This document shows positions 10,089 to 18,188 of a stretch of DNA of 64,000 bases, piece after piece. The translations under genes were made by a program, and so were the position numbers. Source of the DNA: Streptomyces sp. NBC_00091 (GTDB lineage Bacteria; Actinomycetota; Actinomycetes; Streptomycetales; Streptomycetaceae); the NCBI RefSeq assembly GCF_026343185.1, contig NZ_JAPEMA010000001.1:2790001-2854000 (forward strand), read 5' to 3'. The notes below the pieces were generated by a model. The model was not told the DNA's origin. It did not search any database and worked only from the letters and a program-made list of their open reading frames with translations. Within the stretch, counting starts at the first letter, position 1. Every line of letters begins with the position of its first letter.

Positions 10089-10691
10089 CTATATCCACTC
10101 GCGCTGCGCCGCCCGCAGGCCCGCCTCGAAACGGCTGCCCGCGCCCAGGCGCTTCATCAGCTCGGCCATCATCCGGCGCACCGTGCGCAGGGAGAGGCCC
10201 AGCTGGCGGCCGGCGGCCTCGTCGGTGAGGCCGCCGCCCAGGAGCCGCAGCAGCTCCTTCTCCTGGGGGGTCAGGCCGCGGTCGTCGCGGTCCCGCCGGG
10301 TGCCCAGGGGCACGGCCGACTCCCAGATCTGGTCGAAGAGCCCGGCGAGGCCGACGACCACGCCCGGTTCGGTCAACTGCACCGCGCCCTTGCGGGTGTT
10401 CTCCGGGTCGGCCGGCACGATGACGGTCTTCCGGTCGAACATGAGCATCCGCACGGGCAGCGAGGGGACGGTGCGCACCTCGCCGCCGAGGTCGGTGAGC
10501 CACTCCGCGTACTCCCTGGTGACCGCGTCGTTTCGGACACTGTCCAGGTACACCGTCCGCATCCGGACACCCCGGTCGATGGTCTCCCGGTCCAGGGGCT
10601 TGCTGGCCTCCAGGCTGGCCCGGGACTGGGCGCCGCCCGGGTTGAAGGTCAGGCACTCGGAGGCGGCCTCGGTGGCCAGCTCCCGGATCCG
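10089..10691 (-). pseudogene. LuxR/TrmB-type regulator, 5'-truncated
   Basis: About 200 codons of the C-terminal part of a Streptomyces HTH regulator family that usually has about 300 or more residues with a TrmB-like N-terminal domain. Recognisable family sequence starts at ELATEAASECLTF and runs through MRTVYLDSVRNDAVTREYAEW to a LuxR-type HTH (LTPQEKELLRLLGGGLTDEA and LGLSLRTVRRMMAELMKRLG). In-frame sequence further right is only the antisense of the cupin gene. The N-terminal domain and start are missing, and the break falls at the same point where the facing gene is truncated. Confidence 0.7.
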
Positions 10692-11459
10692 GGCTTCGCC
10701 GCCCACTTCGACCCGCGCGACTCCTTCATCGTGCAGGTCGAGGGCACCAAGGTGTGGACCCTGCGCGAGCCGGTGCTGCCCGCCCCGCTGGCCCACGAGT
10801 CCTGGGACCGGCTGCGCGAGCGCCCCGAGTGGACCACCGGGCGGCTGGAGGCGATCGAGCCCTGGCGGGTGGTCACCCTGGAGCCGGGCGACGTGCTGTG
10901 GCTGCCGCGCGGCTGGGTGCACTCGGCGCGCAGCGAGGGCGTGTCCTCCCTGCACCTGACGCTGAGCCTCACCGCCTGGACCGAGCACTGGGCGGTCGGT
11001 GAACTGCTCTCCCGCGTCGTGGACGTGCCGGGCCGTACGACCTTCCCCGCGGACTTCGTACGCGATCCGGGCACCGCCGTGGAGGCGGTGGCCGCCCTGC
11101 GCCGGGGCCTGGCCGACTGGTTCGCGGGGAGTTCCGACGAGGAGATCGCCGCCCTCCTGCGCACCGCCGCGATCCGGGAGTTCCCGGCTCCGCTCCGCCA
11201 GGTCTCGGCGGTCCTGGCGGGCGGGGTCATCTCCGCCGACACCGTCTTCGCGGTGCACCGCGAGGCCGTCCTGAGCGCCGTCCCCGACGGGGAGCGGCTG
11301 CTGCTGCGGCTGGCCGACCGGGTCCTGACCCTGCCCGCGAACGCGGCCCCGGTGCTCGCCGACCTGCTGGCGCGGGAGCGGTTCACCCCCGCCGAACTGC
11401 CGGTGCCCGAGGACGTGATCCGCCTGCTGTGGCGCGAGGGCCTCCTCTCCCGCGCCTGA
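10692..11459 (+). pseudogene. JmjC/cupin oxygenase-like protein, 5'-truncated
   Basis: 256 codons of a JmjC-type cupin protein. The iron-ligand motif HxD is present as AAHFDPRDSFIVQVEGTKVW and the distal His as LPRGWVHSARS, so the metal site survives, but proteins of this group usually begin 100-150 residues earlier. No start codon with a ribosome site precedes the homology; GTG at 10731 would begin after the HxD motif. Members act as protein or peptide hydroxylases (for example ribosomal oxygenases). The upstream end abuts a truncated LuxR-type gene facing the other way. Confidence 0.7.
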
Positions 11460-11496
11460 GACCCCCGCGACTGAGCCCCCCCGCACCCCCTCCGCT

Positions 11497-11533
11497 CCGC
11501 GAGCCGTGCGCATCCCCCGCGCACGGCTCGCGG
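11497..11533. terminator. Perfect 15-bp hairpin after the cupin gene
   Basis: Two 15-bp perfectly complementary arms at 11497-11511 and 11519-11533 with a 7-nt loop, between the cupin gene and the small membrane-protein gene. A strong G+C hairpin without a U-run is typical of Streptomyces terminators. Confidence 0.65.
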
Positions 11534-11560
11534 CCCCCCTTTCCCGAAGGAGTTCCCGCA

Positions 11561-11737
11561 GTGAAGCCCCGCGCCCTGATCACCGCCGCCCTGGTGGTCG
11601 TCCTCACCCTGGCCGCCGTCATCGCCATCGGCGCCCTCCCGCACGACGTGCAGCCGATGCCCCGCATCCTGGTCCTGGCCGGGGGCATCACCGCGCTGAT
11701 CCTGGCACTGCGCCCGGCCCGCCGTACGGGTTCCTAG
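11561..11737 (+). CDS. Small two-helix membrane protein
   Basis: 58 residues starting at GTG 11561 with GAAGGAG nine bases upstream. Two hydrophobic segments are visible: ALITAALVVVLTLAAVIAIG and MPRILVLAGGITALILAL, with a charged RPARRTGS tail, so a small integral membrane protein is likely. It begins after a strong hairpin and therefore probably has its own promoter. No family is recognised. The end overlaps the convergent TetR gene by 4 bp. Confidence 0.6.
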   Translation: MKPRALITAALVVVLTLAAVIAIGALPHDVQPMPRILVLAGGITALILALRPARRTGS

Positions 11738-12336
11738 GCGCTCGGGGCGGCGCGCAGGGAGTCGAGCCAGCCGAGCAGGCGGGCGCCCTCGCGGGTCATG
11801 ACCTCGGGGTCGCGCAGGGCGTTGGCCAGGAGCGACATGCCCTGGTAGCCGGAGACCAGGGTGAGGGCGAGGCCGTCCGGGTCGGGCAGGTTCAGGACGC
11901 GGAACTGGTGGCCCGCCCAGTCCAGCAGCCGGCGGATCACCGCCCCCGCCTCCGCGTCGAGCGTCCCGTCGGCGCGCTTGTCGAGTTCGGCGGCCAGGGT
12001 GCCGGTGGGGCAGCCGTAGCGGGCGGCGGTCTCCCGCTGGCCGACCCAGCCTTCGACCAGGGTCTTGAGCCGCTCGAGCGGGTCGGGCAACTCGTCCAGC
12101 GCGGCGGTGATTTCGTCCAGGTGGGCGCTGTGCTCGGAGAGCGCGGCCCGGACCAGCTCGTCCTTGGTCTTGAAGTAGTAGTAGACGTTCCCGACGGGGA
12201 CGTCGGCCACCCGCGCGATGTCGGCGAGGGTGGTCCGTTCGACGCCCTGCTCGTGCAGGACCTGGGCCGCGGCCGCCGTGAGCCGCCTGCGCTTGTCGGC
12301 CGCCCGCGCCGCCCGGGGCTTAACTGAGTCAGTCAC
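11734..12336 (-). CDS. TetR/AcrR family regulator
   Basis: 200 residues. TetR HTH: LTAAAAQVLHEQGVERTTLA, then DIARVADVPVGNVYYYFKTK. The C-terminal domain resembles the LfrR/QacR-like group with the conserved TLVSGYQGMSLLANALRDPE block. Divergent from an NmrA-like oxidoreductase across 78 bp that contains several TCAGTC/GACT motifs, so it is probably the local repressor. NmrA-like reductases paired with TetR regulators are common redox-stress or quinone-response units, which is inference here. Confidence 0.92.
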   Translation of the reverse strand: MTDSVKPRAARAADKRRRLTAAAAQVLHEQGVERTTLADIARVADVPVGNVYYYFKTKDELVRAALSEHSAHLDEITAALDELPDPLERLKTLVEGWVGQRETAARYGCPTGTLAAELDKRADGTLDAEAGAVIRRLLDWAGHQFRVLNLPDPDGLALTLVSGYQGMSLLANALRDPEVMTREGARLLGWLDSLRAAPSA

Positions 12337-12414
12337 CCAACCAACTATAGACAGCGCCCCCGGGCCCCGTGCTAGGGTCCAACCAAGTCAGCCGACTAAC
12401 TAACAAGGGGGTCC
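12337..12414. promoter_or_regulatory. Divergent promoter/operator of TetR-NmrA pair
   Basis: The gap holds repeated semi-palindromes: CTGAGTCAG near the TetR start and AGTCAGCCGACT near the NmrA start, plus CCAACCAA in both halves. TAGGGT before the NmrA gene resembles a -10 element. AGGGGG precedes its start codon. These are likely sites for the adjacent TetR protein. Confidence 0.45.
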
Positions 12415-13263
12415 ATGATGATCGTGGTGACGGGTGCGACGGGCAACATCGGGCAGACGCTGGTGCCGCTGCTGGCCGGGGCGGGCGAGGAGGTCGTGGC
12501 GGTCTCGCGGCAGCCGCGCCCCGGGACGCTGCCGGCCGGAGTCCGCCACGCCCGGGCCGACGTCGGGGACGCCGCCGGCATGCGGACGGTCCTCGACGGC
12601 GCCGAGGCCCTGTTCCTCCTGCTGGGCGGTGAGCTCAACGCCCACGGCGAAAGCCCGCGGGCCCTCCTCGACGTCGCGGAGGCCGCCGGGGTCAAGCGGG
12701 TGGTCCTGGTGTCCTCCCAGATCAACTCCACCCGCCCCGAGGCCCCTTCGCACGCCCGGCTGCGCGCGTTCGAAGCCGCCGTACGCGCCTCCGCCCTGGA
12801 CTCCACCGTCCTGCGGCCGGCCGGTTTCGCCTCCAACGCCTTCGCCTGGGCCGAGTCGGTCCGTACGCGGCGCACGGTCTTCGCCCCCTTCGGCGATGTG
12901 GCGCTGCCCGTCGTCGACCCGGCGGACATCGCCGCGGTCGCCGCCGCCGCGCTGCGCGAGGACGGGCACGCGGGGCGGACGTACGTACTGACGGGGCCCG
13001 AGGCGATCAGTCCGCGCGGGCAGGCCGCGGTGCTCTCCGGGGCGCTGGGGGAGGAGGTCGCCTTCGTGGAGCTCTCCCGCGAGGAGGCCCATGCCCACAT
13101 GGCGGCCTTCATGCCCGAGGAGGCCATCGCCGGCACCCTCGACGTCCTCGGCGCCCCGCTGCCGGCCGAGCGGCTGCCCGCCCCCGACGTGGAGCGCATC
13201 CTCGGCCGCCCGGCCGCGTCCTTCGCCGACTGGGCCGCCCGCGCCCTGCCTGCGTTCCGCTAG
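12415..13263 (+). CDS. NmrA/SDR-type NAD(P)-binding oxidoreductase
   Basis: 282 residues. An extended-SDR Rossmann motif opens the protein (MIVVTGATGNIGQTLVPLLA), followed by VRHARADVGD and VKRVVLVSSQINSTRP. No YxxxK catalytic pair is obvious, as expected for NmrA-type atypical SDRs such as NAD(P)H-binding sensors and quinone reductases. Tandem ATG codons at 12415 and 12418 both fit a GGGGG ribosome site. It is regulated, by position, by the divergent TetR gene. Confidence 0.88.
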   Translation: MMIVVTGATGNIGQTLVPLLAGAGEEVVAVSRQPRPGTLPAGVRHARADVGDAAGMRTVLDGAEALFLLLGGELNAHGESPRALLDVAEAAGVKRVVLVSSQINSTRPEAPSHARLRAFEAAVRASALDSTVLRPAGFASNAFAWAESVRTRRTVFAPFGDVALPVVDPADIAAVAAAALREDGHAGRTYVLTGPEAISPRGQAAVLSGALGEEVAFVELSREEAHAHMAAFMPEEAIAGTLDVLGAPLPAERLPAPDVERILGRPAASFADWAARALPAFR

Positions 13264-13373
13264 GCCGCTGCGTCGGGGGTGAAGATCCGGTTCAGGTGGT
13301 GGCGGAGCACCGCGACGGCCGACTCGGGCCCCCGCCGCCCCACCAGGATGCTGGTCCCCAGGACGCCGACTCC
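13260..13373 (-). pseudogene. C-terminal scrap of a lost gene
   Basis: About 37 codons (GVLGTSILVGRRGPESAVAV then LRHHLNRIFTPDAAA, stop) look coding and resemble the last helix of TetR-like regulators. Nothing upstream in the same frame is coherent, because it runs antisense to the frame of the GlxA gene. It is convergent with and touches the NmrA stop codon. It could instead be noncoding sequence that looks coding by chance. Confidence 0.35.
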
Positions 13374-13374
13374 C

Positions 13375-14334
13375 TCACCGCGGCGTCCGGCTGAAGGACC
13401 GGCGGTAGGAGCGCGGCGGCACCCCCCGGCGCCGTACGAACTGCTCGCGCAGCACGGCCGCACTGCCGAAGCCGACCAGCCGGGCGATCTCCTCGACCGG
13501 CAGGTCCGTGGTCTCCAGGAGCTCCTCGGCACGGCTGAGCCGCAGGCCGAGCAGCCAGGCGTGCGGGGTGGTGCCGGTGGAGGCCGCGAAGCGGCGGGCG
13601 AAGGAACGCCGGCTCATCAGGGCCCGGCGGGCCAGCTCCGCCACCGGAAGCGGCTCGTCCAGGTGCTCGCGGGCCCACGCGAGGACCTCGGCGAGCTTCT
13701 CGTCCCGGCAGTCCTCGGGCACCGGCGTGGCCAGGTACTGGGCCTGACCGCCGTCGCGGTGGGACGGCAGGACCAGGTCCCGGGCGATGGCGTTGGCCGT
13801 GGCGGCGCCGTACTCCCGCCGCAGGAGGTGCAGGCACAGGTCGAAGCCCGCGGCGGCGCCCGCGCCGGTGGCGACCTGGCCCTCGTCCACGTACAGGGCG
13901 TCGGGCTCGACGGCGACCCGCGGATGGCGTTCGGCCAGCAGGCTCGCGAACCGCCAGTGGGTGGTGGCGCGGCGCCCGTCGAGCAGCCCGGCGGCGGCGA
14001 GCGCGAAGGCGCCGACGCAGTGCGCCGCGACCAGCGCGCCCCGCTCGTGCGCGGCGGTCAGCGCCTCCAGCACGGCGGGTGGCGGCGGCGTACGGAAGTC
14101 CGCCCAGGGCAGGGCGATCACCAGATCGGCGGCGGCCAGCCGGTCGAGGCCGTGCCCGACCAGCAGCGGCAGCCCGACGTCCGTACGCACCGGTCCGGGC
14201 CGGTCGGTGCACAGGGCGAAGTCGAACCGGGGCAGGCCCTGCCCGCGCTCGTCGAACACCTCGGAGACGATCCCGGCCCCGAGCATCCCGACCCCGGCAG
14301 GGGCGTAGGCGGCGACGGACACGAAGGGCGGCAT
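13375..14334 (-). CDS. GlxA-family transcriptional regulator (DJ-1/PfpI plus AraC HTH)
   Basis: 319 residues. Residues 1-170 form a DJ-1/PfpI glutamine-amidotransferase-like domain in which the nucleophile-elbow cysteine is present in LVAAHCVGAFALAAAGLLDG. Residues 200-315 form an AraC double HTH (PVAELARRALMSRRSFARRF and VEEIARLVGFGSAAVLREQF). This domain order defines GlxA/FtrA-type regulators. It is divergent from an MBL-fold hydrolase 82 bp away, which may be its target. Confidence 0.92.
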   Translation of the reverse strand: MPPFVSVAAYAPAGVGMLGAGIVSEVFDERGQGLPRFDFALCTDRPGPVRTDVGLPLLVGHGLDRLAAADLVIALPWADFRTPPPPAVLEALTAAHERGALVAAHCVGAFALAAAGLLDGRRATTHWRFASLLAERHPRVAVEPDALYVDEGQVATGAGAAAGFDLCLHLLRREYGAATANAIARDLVLPSHRDGGQAQYLATPVPEDCRDEKLAEVLAWAREHLDEPLPVAELARRALMSRRSFARRFAASTGTTPHAWLLGLRLSRAEELLETTDLPVEEIARLVGFGSAAVLREQFVRRRGVPPRSYRRSFSRTPR

Positions 14335-14416
14335 GCGGGCAGTGTGGCACGATTCCCGCGATCAGTGGCAGTACGGCCACTCGTGAAGAGCCCCCGCCCC
14401 GCGAAGACTTGGGGGC

Positions 14417-15010
14417 ATGACAGACGCACCGCTCGGCCACAGCGCCCGCTTCCGGATCCTGACCACCGGCTACACCCTCTCCACCGGCCCCGGGGTGGCC
14501 GCCACCGTCTCCTACGTGGGCGACGGGGAACACCACGTGATCGTCGACCCGGGCATGGTGGCCGGCCGCGACCGGATCCTGGGACCGCTCGCGGAGCTGG
14601 GACTCGGCCCCGACGACATAACCGACGTGGTGCTCAGCCACCACCACCCGGACAACACCATGAACGTCGGCCTCTTCGGCCACGCCCGCGTCCACGACCA
14701 CAAGGCGATCTACGAGAACGACCAGTGGACCGACCGCGACGCCGAGGGCCACGAACTGACCCCCTCGCTCCGGCTGATCCGCACCCCCGGCCACAGCCGT
14801 GAGGACATCACGCTGCTGGCGGGCACGGACTCGGGGGTCGTGGCCTTCGTGGGCGACCTGTGGTGGCGCCCGAACGGCCCGGTCGACGACCCGGTGGCCC
14901 CGGACCACACCATCCTGCGCTCCTCCCGCCTGCGGGTACTCGCGGCCGCCGACGTGATCGTCCCCGGCCACGGCCCCGCCTTCCCCGCCGACGACACCGC
15001 ACCCCGCTAG
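14417..15010 (+). CDS. MBL-fold metallo-hydrolase
   Basis: 197 residues of the metallo-beta-lactamase superfamily. The metal-binding motif is VVLSHHHPDNTMNVGLFGHA (HxHxD with the order shifted to HHHPD), and later ligands are RTPGHSREDITLL and VPGHGPAF. The group resembles MBLAC1-like hydrolases. It is divergent from the GlxA regulator. The substrate is unknown. The final residues precede a convergent small ORF by 7 bp. Confidence 0.85.
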   Translation: MTDAPLGHSARFRILTTGYTLSTGPGVAATVSYVGDGEHHVIVDPGMVAGRDRILGPLAELGLGPDDITDVVLSHHHPDNTMNVGLFGHARVHDHKAIYENDQWTDRDAEGHELTPSLRLIRTPGHSREDITLLAGTDSGVVAFVGDLWWRPNGPVDDPVAPDHTILRSSRLRVLAAADVIVPGHGPAFPADDTAPR

Positions 15011-15017
15011 GGCCGTG

Positions 15018-15206
15018 TCAGCCCACGGCCTCCTCGACGAGCGCGCCGATCCGCGCCTCATCGGCCCCGGCGCTGACGGCGCTGACGGCGCTGACGGCGC
15101 TGACGGCGACGACGGCGACGACCTGCGGCACCGCCGCGCCCTCGGCGTCCTCCTCCTGCGGGCACTGCGCCGCGGCGAGGGCGCGCGCCCACCCCGGGTG
15201 GCACAT
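15018..15206 (-). CDS. Small ORF coupled to VOC gene, possibly degraded regulator
   Basis: 62 codons. The ATG (MCHPGWARALAAAQCPQEED) overlaps the VOC stop as TGATG, which suggests translational coupling. The C-terminal half is dominated by a VSA repeat encoded by a 9-bp tandem repeat. The first 15 residues look like the beginning of a regular cytosolic protein, so this may be a gene whose body was lost or replaced by repeat expansion. Function unknown. Confidence 0.4.
   Translation of the reverse strand: MCHPGWARALAAAQCPQEEDAEGAAVPQVVAVVAVSAVSAVSAVSAGADEARIGALVEEAVG
15070..15123. repeat. 9-bp tandem repeat, six units
   Basis: Four exact copies of GCGCTGACG (15070-15105) followed by two GCGACGACG-like units. 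The repeat is in frame with the small minus-strand ORF, where it encodes Val-Ser-Ala triplets, then Val-Val-Ala. Confidence 0.8.
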
Positions 15207-15616
15207 CAGCGCAGCTCCTGGATCCGCACCAGGTTGCCGGCGGGGTCGCGGAAGGCGCAGTCGCGGACGCCGTACGGCTGCTCGGTCGGCTCCTGGACGA
15301 CCTCGCCGTCGGCGGCCCGCACCTTCTCGAAGGTGCCGTCGAGGTCCCGGGTGGCCAGCAGGATCCAGCCGTAGGTGCCCTTGGCCATCATCTCGGCGAT
15401 GGTGCGGCGCTCGACCTCGGTGATCCCCGGGTCGGCGGCCGGCGGCGCCAGCAGGATGGACGTACCGGGCTGCCCGACGGGACCGACCGTGATCCAGCGC
15501 ATCGTGCCCTGCCCGACGTCGCTGCGGACCTCGAAGCCGAGCACGTCGCGGTAGAAGGCCAGGGAGGCCTCCGGGTCGACGTGCGGGAGGGCGGTGGTGT
15601 GAATGGTGATGTCCAT
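15206..15616 (-). CDS. VOC (glyoxalase/bleomycin-resistance fold) protein
   Basis: 136 residues with the paired beta-alpha-beta-beta-beta layout of the vicinal-oxygen-chelate fold: LPHVDPEASLAFYRDVLGFE at the N-terminus and YGVRDCAFRDPAGNLVRIQE at the C-terminus. The terminal FRDPAGN-VRIQ motif is shared with many Streptomyces VOC proteins of unassigned substrate. Start 15616 (MDITIHTTALPHVD). Coupled to the downstream small ORF by a TGATG overlap. Confidence 0.88.
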   Translation of the reverse strand: MDITIHTTALPHVDPEASLAFYRDVLGFEVRSDVGQGTMRWITVGPVGQPGTSILLAPPAADPGITEVERRTIAEMMAKGTYGWILLATRDLDGTFEKVRAADGEVVQEPTEQPYGVRDCAFRDPAGNLVRIQELR

Positions 15617-15687
15617 GGCCGAAACGTTAGTTGCGCCCCGCCACCGCCGCTTCTCGAATCCTGACCGTTCCGGCGGCCGTTTCCGGA

Positions 15688-16155
15688 TCAGGTCTCCAGC
15701 TGGTCGGTGAGGCGTTTGAGGGCCTTGGCTCCCAGGGGGTCGATGAGGGGGGTGAGGGCGTGGTCGATCAGGCGGATGCCGGGGATGCGCAGGGCGCCGA
15801 AGAAGGCGAAGCGGGTGGCGTCGCCCTCGGGTACGGCGGCCATGCCGCCCAGGACGAAGCGGCTCTGCATCAGGCACCAGCCGGGGCGCAGCACGATGTC
15901 GAAGCGCGCCCGCATGCCCAGGGGGCTGCGGGCCCGGGCCTGCATGCGCTCGCCGGCGGCGGAGGTCACGGTGAAGGCGCTGATGTCGGTGATCAGCCTG
16001 GGCAGCTGGTTCTCGAGGTCGGAGGCGAGTGCCCAGACCCGGTCGAAGGGCGCGGGGACGAGGTGCTCCGCGAAGGAGGCGGCCGGGGTGGTGCGGGCGA
16101 TGACCCGCAGCCTGCGGACCGCGTCGAGTTCGGCGACGGGCCAGGTGTCGTTCAA
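15688..16155 (-). CDS. SRPBCC/START-like protein
   Basis: 155 residues. A TTG start at 16155 overlaps the stop codon of the sigma gene upstream (TTGA), implying translational coupling. The body (SFAEHLVPAPFDRVWALASD, then RSPLGMRARFDIVLRPGWCL) resembles SRPBCC hydrophobic-ligand-binding proteins. It is the last gene of the hydrolase-sigma-SRPBCC operon and may bind or modify the same lipid-like ligand that the operon responds to; this is inference. Confidence 0.75.
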   Translation of the reverse strand: MNDTWPVAELDAVRRLRVIARTTPAASFAEHLVPAPFDRVWALASDLENQLPRLITDISAFTVTSAAGERMQARARSPLGMRARFDIVLRPGWCLMQSRFVLGGMAAVPEGDATRFAFFGALRIPGIRLIDHALTPLIDPLGAKALKRLTDQLET

Positions 16156-16703
16156 CGTTCCCAGGCCTTCCGGAAGTTGCGGCGGGCCCGGAACAGCCGG
16201 GTCCGTACGGTGGGTTCGGGTACGCCGAGCAGCGCGCTGACCGCGTGCTCGTCCATGCCCTCGAGGTCGCGCAGCACCAGGACGGCGCGGTGGGCCGGGG
16301 TGAGCCGTTGCAGCACGTCCCGTATGTCGGCGGCGAGTTGCGGATCGTCCCGGGCGGGGACGTCCTCGAGCGGGTCCGGGACGGCGCGGGCCGCCGCGCG
16401 GGCGACCCGGACCGCCTCCCGCACCGCGATGACCCGGGCCCAGCCGAACAGGGCCGCCGGTTCGCGCAGTTGGCCGAGGCTGCGGAAGATCACGATCAGG
16501 GCCTCCTGCGTGGCGTCCGGGCCGTCCTGGAGGGCGATGGGCCCGCACAGCCGGCCGATGTAGGGGGTCAGCAGGTCGAGGAGGTCCTGGGTGGCCATCC
16601 GGTCGCCGCGCTGGGCGGCGCGCACGAGCGCGGCCCGGTCGGCCGCGCTCGTGGCTGCGTCCGTGGCGGTGTCCGTTTCCGGGCCGGTGTCCGTGGTGGT
16701 CAC
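16152..16703 (-). CDS. ECF-type RNA polymerase sigma factor
   Basis: 183 residues. Region 2: LLDLLTPYIGRLCGPIALQD followed by DATQEALIVIFRSLGQLREP. Region 4: LQRLTPAHRAVLVLRDLEGM then DEHAVSALLGVPEPTVRTRL. There is no long C-terminal SnoaL extension and no adjacent anti-sigma factor. GTG start at 16703 overlaps the hydrolase stop (GTGA). It sits in the middle of a three-gene coupled operon facing a large inverted repeat. Confidence 0.9.
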   Translation of the reverse strand: MTTTDTGPETDTATDAATSAADRAALVRAAQRGDRMATQDLLDLLTPYIGRLCGPIALQDGPDATQEALIVIFRSLGQLREPAALFGWARVIAVREAVRVARAAARAVPDPLEDVPARDDPQLAADIRDVLQRLTPAHRAVLVLRDLEGMDEHAVSALLGVPEPTVRTRLFRARRNFRKAWER

Positions 16704-18016
16704 CGTTCGCCGAGCCCGGTGAGGAACGGCGCCAGCGTGTCCAGGAAGGCGTTGCGGTCCGGCGCCGCGAAGAGGGGGTCCAGGTGCGTCATGGCCTCGT
16801 CCCCGGCGTACGTCGCCGAGGTGATCCGCGACTGCTCCACCACCCACCGCGCGGCGGCGTTGGCGGTGCCGTGCGTGAGGCCGGTCTGGAAGGAGTACAG
16901 CGGTACGTCGATCTCGCGCGTGTGCCACAGCCGCAGCCCGAGCCGGCGGGCGACCGGGGTGTCGGCGAAGGGGTCGGCGGCCTGGAGGTCCAGGGTGAGC
17001 CGGTTCGGCCAGTACCACTCCAAGAGCGAGGGGACCGGGCCGGCCAGCGCGCGGGCCAGGTCCGCGGGCGCGGTGTAGGCCGGGTTGACGCTGAGGTCGG
17101 GCACCAGCGGGTGGGTGACGTAGAGCCATTCGACCAGGCCCGCGTTGGTCACCCCGGCGGGCGGACGCAGCCCCGCCGGCAGCTGCGCTGCCAGCTTCGA
17201 CGGCTGGTCCGGGGCCTTCGCCGCGTACGCGCCCGCCAGCTGCTGGAGGATCGCGAAGGACTCCGTACGGCCCATGGTGAGCGATTCGTCGAAGACCTCT
17301 CCGGCCTCGATCCGGGCCCGCCAGGCGTCCGCCTGCTCGGTGGTGAGCCGGTAGGTGATCCCCTCGCCGGCGAACGCGTCGTGCATCCCGCCGTCGATCA
17401 GGGCCAGCCCCGACAGGTCGCGGTGGCCGGGGCGGCCGTCGAAGTCCCAGGCGGCGTAGGCGAGTGCGGTGCTCGCGCCCCAGGAGTGCCCGCCGAGTAC
17501 CACCTGCCGGCGCCCGCCCTCCCGCGCAGCGAGGACGACCTGGCGCAGGTCGGCCAGCTCGACGGCGAGGCCCCAGTCGGCGACGTACGGGACGGTCTGC
17601 GCGGTCTGCGCCCGGTAGTGCCCGCCCAGGTAGTAGTCGGCGGCGCGGTCCGGCGGGCGGCGGAACCCGTCCAGGTCGGCGAGGTTCTGCTGGCGCCGGT
17701 CGACGACCCACACCTGGGTGCCGGGCCGGCGGGCGGCCAGCTGCCGGGCGACCGGGGCCAGACTGCCGGCGGCGGCGAACTGGCCCGGTACGAGGACCAC
17801 GACCTGCCGGGCCCGGGCGGAGCCGACCTTCAGTACGTGGACCCGGTCCCGGTCCGCGGGACCGGGCGCGTCCACGCCGGGCAGCGATACGTAGGACTCG
17901 CGCACCTGCGGCGCGGGGGCCGCGCCGGCGGCGCCGGGCAGCGTCGCCGCGAGGACCAGTCCGGCCACGACCGCGGCGCACCTGCGCCCGGTCGATCCGC
18001 TCCACGGGATTCTCAT
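16700..18016 (-). CDS. Secreted alpha/beta hydrolase
   Basis: 438 residues. A Sec signal peptide (RRCAAVVAGLVLAATLPGAA, cleavage near AGA-A) precedes an alpha/beta hydrolase domain with nucleophile elbow VVLGGHSWGASTALAYAAWD. Acid and His candidates follow (LIDGGMHD and MTHLDPLFAAPDRNAF). The start at 18016 has AAGGAGGAAG upstream. First gene of the coupled operon with an ECF sigma factor and an SRPBCC protein; exported esterase/lipase roles are likely but unproven. Confidence 0.85.
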   Translation of the reverse strand: MRIPWSGSTGRRCAAVVAGLVLAATLPGAAGAAPAPQVRESYVSLPGVDAPGPADRDRVHVLKVGSARARQVVVLVPGQFAAAGSLAPVARQLAARRPGTQVWVVDRRQQNLADLDGFRRPPDRAADYYLGGHYRAQTAQTVPYVADWGLAVELADLRQVVLAAREGGRRQVVLGGHSWGASTALAYAAWDFDGRPGHRDLSGLALIDGGMHDAFAGEGITYRLTTEQADAWRARIEAGEVFDESLTMGRTESFAILQQLAGAYAAKAPDQPSKLAAQLPAGLRPPAGVTNAGLVEWLYVTHPLVPDLSVNPAYTAPADLARALAGPVPSLLEWYWPNRLTLDLQAADPFADTPVARRLGLRLWHTREIDVPLYSFQTGLTHGTANAAARWVVEQSRITSATYAGDEAMTHLDPLFAAPDRNAFLDTLAPFLTGLGER

Positions 18017-18045
18017 TGCTTCCTCCTTGACGAGGTCTCAGGCAG

Positions 18046-18152
18046 GAAGAGGGGCGGGGGCCGCCGAACATTCCCCGTGACCCGCGCCACATTCCCATAC
18101 GGGTCGTGTGGTGCGGGTCACAGGGAATGTCAGGCCGCCCCCGCCCCTCTTC
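18046..18152. promoter_or_regulatory. Large inverted repeat between divergent operons
   Basis: Arms of 40 bp (18046-18085 and 18113-18152) match at 36 positions when one is reverse-complemented, with a 27-bp spacer whose own ends are also partly complementary. Each arm contains ACATTCCC followed by GTGACCCGC. The repeat fills most of the intergenic region between the hydrolase-sigma operon and the DUF3995 gene. A shared operator or duplicated promoter for the two divergent units is the likely reading; a cruciform is also possible. Confidence 0.7.
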
Positions 18153-18188
18153 CGTCCCGAAGGCACCCGACATCAGCAGGAGGCGGTC

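Noticed and set aside
8805..14334. Antibiotic biosynthetic cluster
   Set aside because: Monooxygenase, NmrA and MBL genes are present, but no PKS, NRPS, terpene or RiPP core enzyme is; each unit has its own local regulator.
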